A stretch of DNA of 64,000 nucleotides from Flavobacterium sp. 20NA77.7 (GTDB lineage: Bacteria; Bacteroidota; Bacteroidia; Flavobacteriales; Flavobacteriaceae): NCBI RefSeq assembly GCF_031326205.1, contig NZ_CP133721.1:2232001-2296000 (forward strand). The letters are read 5' to 3'. Position numbers and translations under genes: made by a program. Position 1 is the first letter of the stretch. Every line of letters starts with the position of its first letter. This document shows, one piece after another, positions 53,852 through 62,778 of the stretch. The notes below the pieces were generated by a model that was not told the origin of the DNA, searched no databases, and saw only the letters and a list, made by a program, of their open reading frames with translations.

Positions 53852-54292
53852 TTATTTTTCGGTCAATTTCAAAATTTTGTTTACCAATTTTTCTATCTCA
53901 ACAGGCGGATATCCATGATCAAAACCGTTCGCAGGATATTCTTTTCCTTCAAAAACAAAGGTAATGTTTGCATGTGCTGCGCCATCATAAAACCTTTTCT
54001 CTGTGGGCCATTTTAAGTCTTTCACTTTAGCCAAATCTACTGCTTTAGTTAGTGTAATAATTTCTTTCCAATCATCCTCAGAAAGAGTTGTTTTCTCTTG
54101 ATAATCTTTTGCGTCTCGTGAACGTGAAACAAATAACACTTGATGTTCAACTTTGATATTTAAAACAAAATTTCGCGCATTTGCCTCATAGTTAATAACC
54201 GGAATGTCTTTGTTTTGGTGATTATTCACATCGGTTTTAGTCGGTTTGCAACCCACAAAAAACAGAAGTATCAAGCTAAATAAAAATCTCAT
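53852..54292 (-). CDS. Lipoprotein of unknown function in the SUF operon
   Basis: This 146-residue protein has a lipoprotein signal (MRFLFSLILLFFVGC, lipobox Cys 15). The mature part is a compact alpha/beta domain (NITFVFEGKEYPANGFDHGYPP). I recognise no named family. It sits tightly between sufS and sufE, so it is cotranscribed with cytoplasmic Fe-S genes although it is exported. No metal-binding cluster of Cys is visible. Confidence 0.85.
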   Translation of the reverse strand: MRFLFSLILLFFVGCKPTKTDVNNHQNKDIPVINYEANARNFVLNIKVEHQVLFVSRSRDAKDYQEKTTLSEDDWKEIITLTKAVDLAKVKDLKWPTEKRFYDGAAHANITFVFEGKEYPANGFDHGYPPVEIEKLVNKILKLTEK

Positions 54293-54304
54293 ATGCTCTC
54301 TTTT

Positions 54305-55519
54305 TTAAGACAACATCATTTGCGCTTTTTTTACCGCTTCTACAAAGATATCAATTTCTTCCTTAGTATTGTAAAAAGCAAAACTTGCTCTAATAGTACC
54401 TGGAATATTGAAAAATTGCATAATAGGTTGGGCGCAATGATGGCCTGTTCTAACCGCTATCCCTAACTTATCTATAATTGTGCCAATGTCATACGGATGA
54501 ATTCCTTCGATGTTGAACGAAATGACCGAAGCTTTGTTTTCGCTCGTTCCAAAGATTTTTAACCCTTCGATTTCTTGTAATCTTTTGGTTCCGTAAAGTA
54601 ATAATTCTTGTTCGTAAGCTGCAATGTTATCAAAACCAATGGCATTCATGTAATCAATAGCGGTTCCTAAAACAATTCCGCCTTCGATGTTGGGGGTTCC
54701 GGCTTCAAATTTATGTGGTAAATCGGCATACGTAGTTTTTTCAAACGTTACCTCAGCAATCATTTCGCCTCCCCCTTGATAGGGTGGCAATTTTCGCAAC
54801 CATTCTTCTTTTCCGTATAAAATTCCAACGCCTGTTGGCCCGCACACTTTATGTCCCGAAAACACATAAAAATCACAATCCAACACTTGTACATCTGGAC
54901 GTAAATGTGGAGTGGCTTGTGCACCGTCGATTAAAACAGCCGCCCCTAATTCATGTGCTTTTTTAATGATATATTCAATAGGGTTCACCGTACCTAACGC
55001 ATTTGAAATGTGGTTCACCGCTACAATTTTCGTTTTATCGGAAAGTAAATTGTCGAATTCAGAAAGGATTAATTCTCCTTTTTCATTCATTGGGATCACC
55101 ACCAACTTTGCTCCTGTTTTTTCACATAAAAATTGCCAAGGCACAATATTGCTATGATGTTCTAAGGCAGAAACCATCACCTCATCACCTGATTTTATTA
55201 AACTTGCAAAACCATTCGCCACCAAGTTAATTCCGAAAGTCGTTCCCGAAGTAAAAATGATTTCGAAGTTATGTTTCGCATTCAAATGATCTTGAATCGT
55301 AGTTCTAGACGCTTCATAGGCATCTGTTGCCAATTGACTTAATGTGTGTACACCGCGGTGAATATTTGCGTTAATTTCGGTGTAATAGGTAGAAATAGCA
55401 TCGATAACCACTTGCGGTTTTTGCGAAGTAGCTCCGTTATCAAAATAAACCAATGGTTTCCCATTTACCTTTTGTGAAAGTATCGGAAAATCGGCTCTTA
55501 TTTTTTGGATGTCTAACAT
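54305..55519 (-). CDS. sufS: Cysteine desulfurase SufS
   Basis: This 404-residue PLP enzyme takes sulfur from cysteine as a persulfide for Fe-S assembly. Schiff-base lysine K224 is in SGHKVCGPTG and the catalytic C362 is in RTGHHCAQP, both typical of group II (SufS/CsdA) desulfurases. It is encoded between sufD and the lipoprotein gene, 18 bp after sufD. Confidence 0.97.
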   Translation of the reverse strand: MLDIQKIRADFPILSQKVNGKPLVYFDNGATSQKPQVVIDAISTYYTEINANIHRGVHTLSQLATDAYEASRTTIQDHLNAKHNFEIIFTSGTTFGINLVANGFASLIKSGDEVMVSALEHHSNIVPWQFLCEKTGAKLVVIPMNEKGELILSEFDNLLSDKTKIVAVNHISNALGTVNPIEYIIKKAHELGAAVLIDGAQATPHLRPDVQVLDCDFYVFSGHKVCGPTGVGILYGKEEWLRKLPPYQGGGEMIAEVTFEKTTYADLPHKFEAGTPNIEGGIVLGTAIDYMNAIGFDNIAAYEQELLLYGTKRLQEIEGLKIFGTSENKASVISFNIEGIHPYDIGTIIDKLGIAVRTGHHCAQPIMQFFNIPGTIRASFAFYNTKEEIDIFVEAVKKAQMMLS

Positions 55520-55537
55520 ATTTCTACGATTTATTTT

Positions 55538-56854
55538 TTACAAATCAAATCCCATATTTACCCCTAATTTATCAGCGATAATACGAGCAATTTTTGCTTT
55601 TAATTCTGGAATTTTTACACTGTTGGTTACTTCGCTGGTAAATGCATACATCAATAAAGCTTTGGCTTCTTTTTTAGGAATTCCACGTTGTTGCATGTAA
55701 AACATCGCACTTTCATCTAATTGTCCAATGGTACAACCGTGTGAACATTTTACATCATCGGCAAAAATTTCCAATTGTGGTTTTGCATTAATCGTTGCTT
55801 TATCACCAATTAAAATATTATTATTTTGTTGGAATGCATCGGTTTTTTGCGCTTCTTTTTCTACGAAGATTTTTCCGTTGAAAACGCCTGTTGAACTATC
55901 ATGCAAAATTGTTTTATAGTTTTGATGGCTTTCGCAATTTGGTGTAGCGTGTTGCACTAACGTATAATGATCTACGTGTTGTTTGTCGCCAATAATAGTA
56001 ATTCCTTTTAAAGTTGAATCGATTCGTTCCCCTTGATGATAGAAATTCAAGTTGTTTCTTGTGATGTTTCCGCCAAATGAAAACGTATGCACCGCCACTC
56101 TACTCTCTTGATTTTGAGCAATGTAGGTGTTGTCGATCAAATTAGCAGTTTGCACATCGTTTTGAATTTTGTAATAATCCACAATCGCACGTTTTTGAGC
56201 AAAAATTTCAGTAACCGAATTCGTTAAAACCGGATTTGAATTCAAACTTTGATGACGCTCTACAATTTGCACGTGCGCATTTTCGCCAACAATGACTAAA
56301 TTTCGAGGTTGCACCATTAAAGCCGCTTCGGTTCCTGTAGAAAAATAAATAATTTCAATCGGTTTTTCTACTACTTTACTTTTCGGAATGTTGATATAGG
56401 CGCCTTCCAATGAAAAAGCCGTATTTAAAGACGTTAAACTTTCTTCTTTACTCGCAATTTGATTGAAATAACTATCAATTACCATTTTATATTTAGGCTT
56501 TGTCAATGCCGAAGACATCAAACAAACATCTAAACCATCATGTGTAGTTGAAGACAAAAACGAACTGAAAATGCCGTCAATGAAAACCACTTTATAGGTG
56601 TCAATTTCGTGTAAGAAATACTTTTTTACATCTTTAAATTCGATAGCATTATCTTTCTTTGGAAACACCGAAAAATCATTTTTCAAAATCGCATTTAACG
56701 ACGTGTATTTCCAAGCTTCCTCTTTTTTTGTGGGGAAACCTTTGTTTTCGAAATTTTTTATGGCATTGCTTCTTACCTCATGAAGTTCAGAATGGGTATC
56801 AATCTTTTCTTCAAAAGCCATGAAGGAAGCTAATAATTTATCTTTTAATTCCAT
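55538..56854 (-). CDS. sufD: Fe-S scaffold protein SufD
   Basis: The protein has 438 residues from Met at 56854 (MELKDKLLASF). A longer frame begins at 56881 inside the inverted repeat and is rejected. The right-handed beta-helix SufB/SufD core ends with DVKCSHGCTIGQLDESAMFY and QQRGIPKKEAKALL. SufD pairs with SufB and SufC in the SufBC2D scaffold. One arm of the four-helix-bundle cassette lies 15 bp before its start codon. Confidence 0.95.
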   Translation of the reverse strand: MELKDKLLASFMAFEEKIDTHSELHEVRSNAIKNFENKGFPTKKEEAWKYTSLNAILKNDFSVFPKKDNAIEFKDVKKYFLHEIDTYKVVFIDGIFSSFLSSTTHDGLDVCLMSSALTKPKYKMVIDSYFNQIASKEESLTSLNTAFSLEGAYINIPKSKVVEKPIEIIYFSTGTEAALMVQPRNLVIVGENAHVQIVERHQSLNSNPVLTNSVTEIFAQKRAIVDYYKIQNDVQTANLIDNTYIAQNQESRVAVHTFSFGGNITRNNLNFYHQGERIDSTLKGITIIGDKQHVDHYTLVQHATPNCESHQNYKTILHDSSTGVFNGKIFVEKEAQKTDAFQQNNNILIGDKATINAKPQLEIFADDVKCSHGCTIGQLDESAMFYMQQRGIPKKEAKALLMYAFTSEVTNSVKIPELKAKIARIIADKLGVNMGFDL

Positions 56855-56865
56855 TTTTATTATCT

Positions 56866-56892
56866 TAAAGTCGAAAGTCAAAAGTCTTAAAG
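56866..56892. repeat. Inner arm of four-helix-bundle cassette (heptamer repeat)
   Basis: Three tandem heptamers (TAAAGTC, GAAAGTC, AAAAGTC) and a tail. Positions 56870-56892 are a perfect 23-nt inverted copy of 57316-57338. Confidence 0.92.
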
Positions 56893-56939
56893 ACTTGCGT
56901 TATCGACAAATTTTATTTTTAAAATCGTTATATAATAAT

Positions 56940-57308
56940 TTACGATTTTGGATTTAAATATTTTATAAAACCACTTAAAAGTCTGGATATTTCAGAAACA
57001 GATTCTAATAGTTCTTCAAATTCTTGTTTTGTTATATATTCTAAATCAAATGCTAAATATAATTGTGAACGAACTTCTCCGGCAGAAGCTTTTGAAACAT
57101 ATAAAAAGTAAATAAATTCTTTATCTGTATTTCTTTCAAATCCTTCTGCAATATTAGATGATATAGAAATTGAAGCTCGTCTAATTTGTCTTACAAAATA
57201 GTTATCTTTTTTAAAATTTAAATTTTCTGTAATTTGATAAATTCGTTTATTAAAAATTCTTGCCTTTTGCCATGAATTAATTTCTTCGAATGAATTAAAT
57301 TTTCCCAT
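56940..57308 (-). CDS. Four-helix-bundle protein, 23S rRNA intervening-sequence family
   Basis: This 122-residue helical protein has the family signature SISSNIAEGFER at about 47-58 and four amphipathic helices. The family (PF05635, TIGR02436) is named from proteins encoded in intervening sequences of 23S rRNA genes; the function is unknown. Here the gene lies between sufC and sufD inside the SUF operon, bounded by perfect 23-nt inverted repeats 7 bp before its ATG and 47 bp after its stop. It is a foreign insertion rather than a SUF component. Confidence 0.92.
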   Translation of the reverse strand: MGKFNSFEEINSWQKARIFNKRIYQITENLNFKKDNYFVRQIRRASISISSNIAEGFERNTDKEFIYFLYVSKASAGEVRSQLYLAFDLEYITKQEFEELLESVSEISRLLSGFIKYLNPKS

Positions 57309-57315
57309 CTTTAAA

Positions 57316-57338
57316 CTTTAAGACTTTTGACTTTCGAC
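57316..57338. repeat. Outer arm of four-helix-bundle cassette, overlapping the sufC end
   Basis: The perfect inverted partner of 56870-56892. It contains the last six sense codons and stop codon of sufC (VESQKS). Confidence 0.92.
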
Positions 57339-58082
57339 TATTTCACTTTTAATCCAATCGTAACCTTTTTCTTCAAGTTCTAATGCTAAATCTGCTCCGC
57401 CTGTTTTTACGATTTTTCCGTCCATTAATACGTGAACGAAATCAGGAACGATATAATCTAACAAACGTTGGTAGTGCGTAATGACTAACACCGCGTTGTT
57501 TTCGTTTTTCAATTTATTCACTCCGTTAGCAACAATTCGCAACGCATCGATATCTAAACCGGAATCGGTTTCGTCCAAAATTGCGATTTTTGGTTCCAAC
57601 ATTGCCATTTGGAAAATTTCATTACGTTTCTTTTCACCACCCGAAAAACCTTCGTTTAGCGAACGCGACAAAAATTTTCGATCCATTTCTAATAATTCTG
57701 ATTTTTCGCGAATTAATTTCAGCATTTCGTTGGCTGGCATTTCGTCTTGCTTGTTTGCTTTACGTTTTTCGTTGATTGCGGTTTTAATGAAATTCGTTAC
57801 CGAAACGCCTGGAATTTCTACAGGATATTGAAACGATAAGAAAACACCTTTGTGTGCTCTTTCTTCTGGCGCTAATTCTGAAATTTCTTCTCCGTCCAAA
57901 AAGATTTCGCCTTCAGAAACTTCGTAATTTTCATTTCCAGCAATGATTGAAGATAAAGTAGATTTTCCGGCACCATTTGGTCCCATAATCGCATGTACTT
58001 CTCCTGCTTTAATTTCAAGGTTGATTCCTTTTAATATTTCTTTGTCTTCAACAGACGCGTGTAAATTTTTAATGCTTAACAT
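57318..58082 (-). CDS. sufC: Fe-S assembly ATPase SufC
   Basis: This 254-residue ABC-type ATPase drives the SufBC2D scaffold. Walker A is GPNGAGKST at 34-42, the signature is [12 protein letters not shown] and Walker B is [11 protein letters not shown]. The extreme C-terminus (VESQKS) is encoded by the inverted-repeat arm of the adjoining cassette, so the tail was probably rewritten when the repeat arrived. It lies between sufB and the four-helix-bundle gene. Confidence 0.97.
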   Translation of the reverse strand: MLSIKNLHASVEDKEILKGINLEIKAGEVHAIMGPNGAGKSTLSSIIAGNENYEVSEGEIFLDGEEISELAPEERAHKGVFLSFQYPVEIPGVSVTNFIKTAINEKRKANKQDEMPANEMLKLIREKSELLEMDRKFLSRSLNEGFSGGEKKRNEIFQMAMLEPKIAILDETDSGLDIDALRIVANGVNKLKNENNAVLVITHYQRLLDYIVPDFVHVLMDGKIVKTGGADLALELEEKGYDWIKSEIVESQKS

Positions 58083-58099
58083 CTTTTTTTTATTTTAAA

Positions 58100-58130
58100 C
58101 CATTTAAGGCACATAAGTTCATATAAGTTC
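58100..58130. repeat. Single ATATAAG-type element between sufB and sufC
   Basis: It has the same three-word structure and 9/10 spacing as the GxxExxY cassette arms and matches 52940-52970 at about 24 of 31 positions. No inverted partner or gene accompanies it. Confidence 0.75.
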
Positions 58131-59578
58131 TATCCAACACTTCCTTCTAACGAAATTTCCAACAATTTCTGTGCTTCTACCGCAAATTCCATTGGTAATT
58201 TATTCAATACTTCTTTGCTGAATCCATTTACGATTAAGGCAATGGCTTTTTCGGTTGGAATTCCTCGTTGGTTACAATAAAACACTTGATCTTCTCCAAT
58301 TTTTGAAGTCGTTGCTTCGTGTTCAATTTTTGCCGAAGCATTTTTACTTTCGATATACGGAAATGTATGCGCGCCACAATTATTTCCCATTAAAAGCGAA
58401 TCACATTGAGAGAAGTTACGCGCGTTTTCGGCTCTTGCGCCAATTTGGACTAATCCTCTATAACTGTTTTGTGATTTTCCTGCTGAAATTCCTTTAGAGA
58501 TGATCGTCGATTTGGTGTTTTTACCCAAGTGAATCATCTTGGTTCCTGTATCGGCTTGCTGGAAATTATTGGTAACGGCAATCGAATAAAATTCGCCAAT
58601 TGAATTATCGCCTTTCAACACACAAGAAGGATATTTCCAAGTTACCGCCGAACCTGTTTCTACTTGTGTCCAAGAAATTTTAGCGTTTTTCTCGCACAAA
58701 CCTCTTTTGGTTACGAAATTATAAACGCCTCCTTTGCCTTCTTTGTTTCCAGGATACCAGTTTTGCACCGTTGAATATTTGATTTCGGCTCCGTCCAAAG
58801 CGATTAATTCTACAACGGCAGCGTGTAATTGATTTTCATCACGACTTGGAGCGGTACACCCTTCCAAATAAGAAACATAGCTATCTTCATCAGCCACCAA
58901 TAACGTTCTTTCAAACTGACCCGTTCCACCTTGATTAATTCTAAAATACGTTGATAATTCCATTGGACATTTTACCCCTTTTGGAATGTAACAGAAACTT
59001 CCATCTGAAAAAACAGCCGAATTTAAAGCCGCGTAAAAATTATCTTTCATCGGAACAACAGTCCCTAAATGTTTACGAACTAATTCTGGATGTTCTTTGA
59101 TAGCTTCCGAAATCGAACAGAAAATAATGCCTTTTTCGTTTAATGTTTTCTTGAAAGTAGTTGCCACAGAAACCGAATCTACGACGATATCAATCGCCAC
59201 ATTATTCATTTTCTTTTGCTCGTCTACCGAAATTCCTAACTTTTTATACATCGCTAAAAGTTCTGGATCAACATCTTCTAGTTTTTTATTCGGATCAGCT
59301 TTTTTTGGTGCTGAATAATAGGAAATGGCCTGAAAATCGGGTTTTTCATAATGTACGTTTGCCCATTCTGGTTCAATCATTTCTTGCCACGCTCTAAACG
59401 CTTCCAAACGCCATTCGGTCATCCATTCTGGCTCGTCTTTTTTCTTTGAAATAGCACGAACAATGTCTTCATTTAACCCAATAGGAAACGTTTCCGAGTC
59501 TAATTCGGTATAAAATCCGTATTCGTATTCTTTATTTTCTAATTCAACTTTTAAGTCGTCCTCAGTATATTTGCTCAT
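58130..59578 (-). CDS. sufB: Fe-S scaffold protein SufB
   Basis: This 482-residue core scaffold protein has the SufB end region [44 protein letters not shown], and the central motif [22 protein letters not shown]. It forms the cluster-building site with SufD and SufC. It follows sufA across a 129-bp gap filled by C/G-rich inverted repeats. A lone ATATAAG element overlaps its stop. Confidence 0.97.
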   Translation of the reverse strand: MSKYTEDDLKVELENKEYEYGFYTELDSETFPIGLNEDIVRAISKKKDEPEWMTEWRLEAFRAWQEMIEPEWANVHYEKPDFQAISYYSAPKKADPNKKLEDVDPELLAMYKKLGISVDEQKKMNNVAIDIVVDSVSVATTFKKTLNEKGIIFCSISEAIKEHPELVRKHLGTVVPMKDNFYAALNSAVFSDGSFCYIPKGVKCPMELSTYFRINQGGTGQFERTLLVADEDSYVSYLEGCTAPSRDENQLHAAVVELIALDGAEIKYSTVQNWYPGNKEGKGGVYNFVTKRGLCEKNAKISWTQVETGSAVTWKYPSCVLKGDNSIGEFYSIAVTNNFQQADTGTKMIHLGKNTKSTIISKGISAGKSQNSYRGLVQIGARAENARNFSQCDSLLMGNNCGAHTFPYIESKNASAKIEHEATTSKIGEDQVFYCNQRGIPTEKAIALIVNGFSKEVLNKLPMEFAVEAQKLLEISLEGSVG

Positions 59579-59604
59579 ATTAGCCCCCTAGCCCCCGAAG
59601 GGGA
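59579..59604. repeat. C/G-rich inverted element R1
   Basis: It contains AGCCCCCTAGCCCCCG followed by AAGGGG and begins directly next to the sufB ATG. It is the inverted partner of 59678-59709 and also folds on itself (CCCCCGAAGGGG). Confidence 0.75.
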
Positions 59605-59677
59605 ACTCCTATTAGGGGTAAATAGGATTTCAATTATTTTATATTTTTATATTACTTTGTATTAACAATAACTATTG

Positions 59678-59709
59678 GAGCCCCTCCTTTGGAGGGGTTG
59701 GGGAGGCTT
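59678..59709. repeat. C/G-rich inverted element R2
   Basis: It holds the palindrome CCCCTCCTTTGGAGGGG and then TTGGGGAGGCT, and reaches the sufA stop codon. On the opposite strand its AGCC-C-run pattern resembles R1. Confidence 0.75.
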
Positions 59710-60037
59710 ACAGCGAGAAACTCTCTCCACATCCACATGTTCTTTGTGCATTAGGATTGTTAAAAACAAATCCTTTTCCGTTTAAACCGCCCGAAAATTC
59801 TAAAATGGTTCCTGCTAAATAAAGGAAACTCTTTTTTTCAACGGCTATTTTTACATTGTTATCTTCAAAAACTTTATCATTTTCGGTTAACTCTTTGTCA
59901 AATTTTAATTCATAAGACAAACCCGAGCAACCTCCGCTTTTAACTCCTACTCTTACATAGTCTTTGGTTGCATCAAAACCATCTTCTTGCATCATGGCAA
60001 TGATTTTTTTACTTGCTGTATCAGAAACTTTAATCAT
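59708..60037 (-). CDS. sufA: HesB/IscA-family Fe-S assembly protein SufA
   Basis: This 109-residue A-type carrier has the three conserved Cys: C37 in KSGGCSGL, and C101 and C103 in RTCGCGES. It carries Fe-S clusters to apoproteins. It is the first gene of the SUF operon and has a recognisable promoter about 120-150 bp upstream. ErpA or IscA would be alternative names; position supports SufA. Confidence 0.95.
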   Translation of the reverse strand: MIKVSDTASKKIIAMMQEDGFDATKDYVRVGVKSGGCSGLSYELKFDKELTENDKVFEDNNVKIAVEKKSFLYLAGTILEFSGGLNGKGFVFNNPNAQRTCGCGESFSL

Positions 60038-60158
60038 AACGTCGTTAGTGTTTGTTTTTTATTAGTGCTATGTAATTCGCATTGAAAAAATTGTTTTAAA
60101 ATTCAATGTTTTCTCTTGCTCATTTCATGGCTTATTTTGATTTTGTCTAAATTAAAGA

Positions 60159-60188
60159 CAAAGATAAGTCATAATTTGCTTTTTACAA
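60159..60188 (-). promoter_or_regulatory. Putative SUF operon promoter
   Basis: On the minus strand TTG at 60188-60186 and TATCTTTG at 60166-60159 are separated by 19 bp, fitting the Bacteroidota -33/-7 pattern. The predicted 5' leader is about 115 nt. Confidence 0.6.
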
Positions 60189-60294
60189 GGTTTGCTAACA
60201 TTTTTATAACTTATTAACGCATAACTTTTATTTATAATTTACTTAAGAAAAAAGTATAATCAATTTTTGTAAATTGCAGAAATTTTAATTCATT

Positions 60295-61152
60295 ATGAAA
60301 TTACATGCTATTGAAGCTGGAAATTTTAAACTTGATGGAGGCGCTATGTTTGGTGTTGTGCCAAAAACCATTTGGAACAAAACAAATCCAGCCGATGAAA
60401 ATAACTTAATTGATATTGCTGCAAGGTGTTTATTAATAGAAGACGGAAATCGGTTGATTTTAATTGACACAGGAATGGGCAACAAACAATCGGATAAGTT
60501 TTTTGGCTATTATTCGCTTTGGGGCGATCATTCGTTAGATACATCCTTAAAAAATGCTGGTTTTCATCGCGATGATGTTACCGATGTTTTTATGACACAT
60601 TTGCACTTTGACCATTGTGGTGGAAGCGTGAATTGGAACGCAGCCAAAACAGGCTATGAAGTGGCATTTAAAAATGCTAAATTCTGGACGAATGACAATC
60701 ATTGGGATTGGGCAACGAAACCCAATTCAAGAGAAAAAGCATCTTTTTTACATGAAAACATTATGCCGATGCAAGAAAGTGGTCAACTGCATTTTATCAA
60801 ACGACCAGAGGGCGATTTTTTGCAAGAATCTGAATTAGGTTTTGGTATATTTTTTGCCGATGGGCATACCGAAAAACAAATGATTCCGCATATCAATTAT
60901 AATGGAAAGACTATTGTTTTTTGTGGTGATTTATTGGCAACCGCTGGCCATATCCCTGTTCCCTATGTAATGGGTTATGACACGCGTCCGCTTTTAACTA
61001 TGGATGAAAAAACTAAATTTATGAATGCGGCGGCGGAAAACAAATATTATTTGTTTTTAGAACATGATGCACATAATCAAATTATTACGGTAGAAAAAAC
61101 CGAAAAAGGCGTTCGTCTAAAAGATGTTTTTTCTTGTCAAGATATTTTTTAA
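60295..61152 (+). CDS. MBL-fold hydrolase, AidC-like (possible AHL lactonase)
   Basis: This 285-residue metallo-beta-lactamase-fold enzyme has the metal-binding HLHFDH motif at 102-107, a further His in FFADGHTEKQ, the bridging Asp in CGDLLATAGH and His in EHDAHNQI. The sequence resembles AidC, an N-acyl-homoserine lactone lactonase from Chryseobacterium, including the GGAMFGVVPK N-terminus. Quorum-signal degradation is therefore plausible but untested. There is no signal peptide. It is followed 27 bp later by the subtilase gene. Confidence 0.9.
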   Translation: MKLHAIEAGNFKLDGGAMFGVVPKTIWNKTNPADENNLIDIAARCLLIEDGNRLILIDTGMGNKQSDKFFGYYSLWGDHSLDTSLKNAGFHRDDVTDVFMTHLHFDHCGGSVNWNAAKTGYEVAFKNAKFWTNDNHWDWATKPNSREKASFLHENIMPMQESGQLHFIKRPEGDFLQESELGFGIFFADGHTEKQMIPHINYNGKTIVFCGDLLATAGHIPVPYVMGYDTRPLLTMDEKTKFMNAAAENKYYLFLEHDAHNQIITVEKTEKGVRLKDVFSCQDIF

Positions 61153-61179
61153 TCAAACTATTAATTTCAATCAATAAAA

Positions 61180-62775
61180 ATGAAAACTATTCGTATCCCT
61201 TTTTATGTAACAATTTCGTTAACATTAGTTTTTGCAGGTTGTGGTTCTTCAAAAATTATTCCAACGCCGGTTGAGAATATTGATAGAATGCCTCTAAAAA
61301 TTGCTCCAATAAAAGAAAAAGATTTACAACGCTGGTCACACTTAGACCTAACAAAAGACACGATTCCGGGCATGAGCGTGGACAAAGCGTATGCAGAATT
61401 ATTAAAAGGAAAAAAAGGCCAAAAAACTGTTGTTGGTGTAGTAGATTCTGGTATTGATATTAATCATGAGGATTTGAAAAATGCTATTTGGACAAATCTA
61501 AAAGAAATTACAGGAAACAACATTGATGATGATAACAACGGCTATGTTGACGACATTCACGGATGGAATTTTTTAGGTAATGCAGACTATGAACAATATG
61601 AATTTGTGAGAATTGTAAAAAAGGGAGTGGGCACACCTGATTATGAAAAAGCTAAAGCAGAATTAGACAAAAAAAGAAAAGAAGCTGAAGAAGAAAAACA
61701 GCAACTTGACTTTATTTTAGATGCTGAAAAAACCATAAAAAATCATCTTAAAAAAGAGGATTATACACTTGATGATATTAAAAAAATTGACGCTAAAGAT
61801 GTAAATCTTTCTAGAGCTAAGTCAGTTTTTCTACAAATTTTGTCAACAACTTCTGTAGCGGACTTTAAAAAAGAAATAGAAGAATTTAAAGACCACGTGT
61901 ATGAACAAGTAAATTACCACTATAATGTTTCGTTTGACGGCAGAAAAATAGTTGGTGATAATCCAAATGACCTAACCGATAAAAAATATGGAAACAACAA
62001 TGTTATTGGACCAAATCCAAAAGACGCCAAACACGGCACGCATGTAGCTGGAATTATTGCACAAACAAGAGGCAACAAAAAAGGGGGCGATGGTGTCATA
62101 AACAACGTTTCAATTATGGCCGTAAGAGCCGTTCCTAACGGAGACGAATACGATAAAGATATAGCTTTAGGAATTCGTTATGCTGTTGATAATGGTGCTA
62201 AAGTTATTAATGGTTCTTTTGGAAAATATTTTTCACAAAATAAAGAATGGGTTATAGATGCTATAAAATATGCAGCATCAAAAGATGTTTTAGTGGTTGT
62301 TGCTGCCGGAAACGAATCTTACGATTTAGATACTACTAATAAATATCCAAACGACACCTATGACAACTCTCCTGAATATACAGATAATGTATTAATAATT
62401 GGTGCAATTGGTCCAAATTATGGGTCAAAACTAGTCGCAGATTTTTCAAATTATGGTAAAAATAATGTAGATATTTTTGCGCCGGGAGATAAAATTTATG
62501 CTACTACTCCGCTAAACACCTATGAATACCTTCAAGGAACGTCAATGGCTTCACCAAATGTTGCTGGTGTAGCTGCATTAATTCGCTCTTATTATCCTAC
62601 GCTAAGTGCTAAAGAAGTAAAAGCTATTATAATGGAAAGCGGCACAACATTAAATAACACCATCACTGTAGGAGAAGACAAACACAAAGCAAATTTTAAA
62701 GAAATTTCAAAAAGCGGAAAAATTATTAACGCTTATAATGCATTATTATTAGCCGAAAAAAGAACAAAAAAATAA
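61180..62775 (+). CDS. Subtilisin-family (S8) serine protease, lipoprotein
   Basis: This 531-residue protease has a lipoprotein signal (lipobox Cys 21 in LVFAGCGSS) and the catalytic triad D89 (GVVDSGIDINHEDL), H285 (HGTHVAG) and S455 (GTSMASPNVAG). About 195 residues separate D and H, far more than in compact subtilisins, because of a charged, partly coiled insert at about 145-265. It is a membrane-anchored, periplasm- or surface-facing protease. It is probably cotranscribed with the M1 peptidase gene 3 bp after its stop. Confidence 0.95.
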   Translation: MKTIRIPFYVTISLTLVFAGCGSSKIIPTPVENIDRMPLKIAPIKEKDLQRWSHLDLTKDTIPGMSVDKAYAELLKGKKGQKTVVGVVDSGIDINHEDLKNAIWTNLKEITGNNIDDDNNGYVDDIHGWNFLGNADYEQYEFVRIVKKGVGTPDYEKAKAELDKKRKEAEEEKQQLDFILDAEKTIKNHLKKEDYTLDDIKKIDAKDVNLSRAKSVFLQILSTTSVADFKKEIEEFKDHVYEQVNYHYNVSFDGRKIVGDNPNDLTDKKYGNNNVIGPNPKDAKHGTHVAGIIAQTRGNKKGGDGVINNVSIMAVRAVPNGDEYDKDIALGIRYAVDNGAKVINGSFGKYFSQNKEWVIDAIKYAASKDVLVVVAAGNESYDLDTTNKYPNDTYDNSPEYTDNVLIIGAIGPNYGSKLVADFSNYGKNNVDIFAPGDKIYATTPLNTYEYLQGTSMASPNVAGVAALIRSYYPTLSAKEVKAIIMESGTTLNNTITVGEDKHKANFKEISKSGKIINAYNALLLAEKRTKK

Positions 62776-62778
62776 AAA

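Noticed and set aside
56855..56881. N-terminal extension of SufD
   Set aside because: The extra codons are encoded by the inverted repeat arm and do not resemble SufD.
52940..57338. Insertion sequence with transposase
   Set aside because: The inverted repeats enclose only a GxxExxY or a four-helix-bundle gene. No transposase or integrase is encoded, and no clear target-site duplications were seen.
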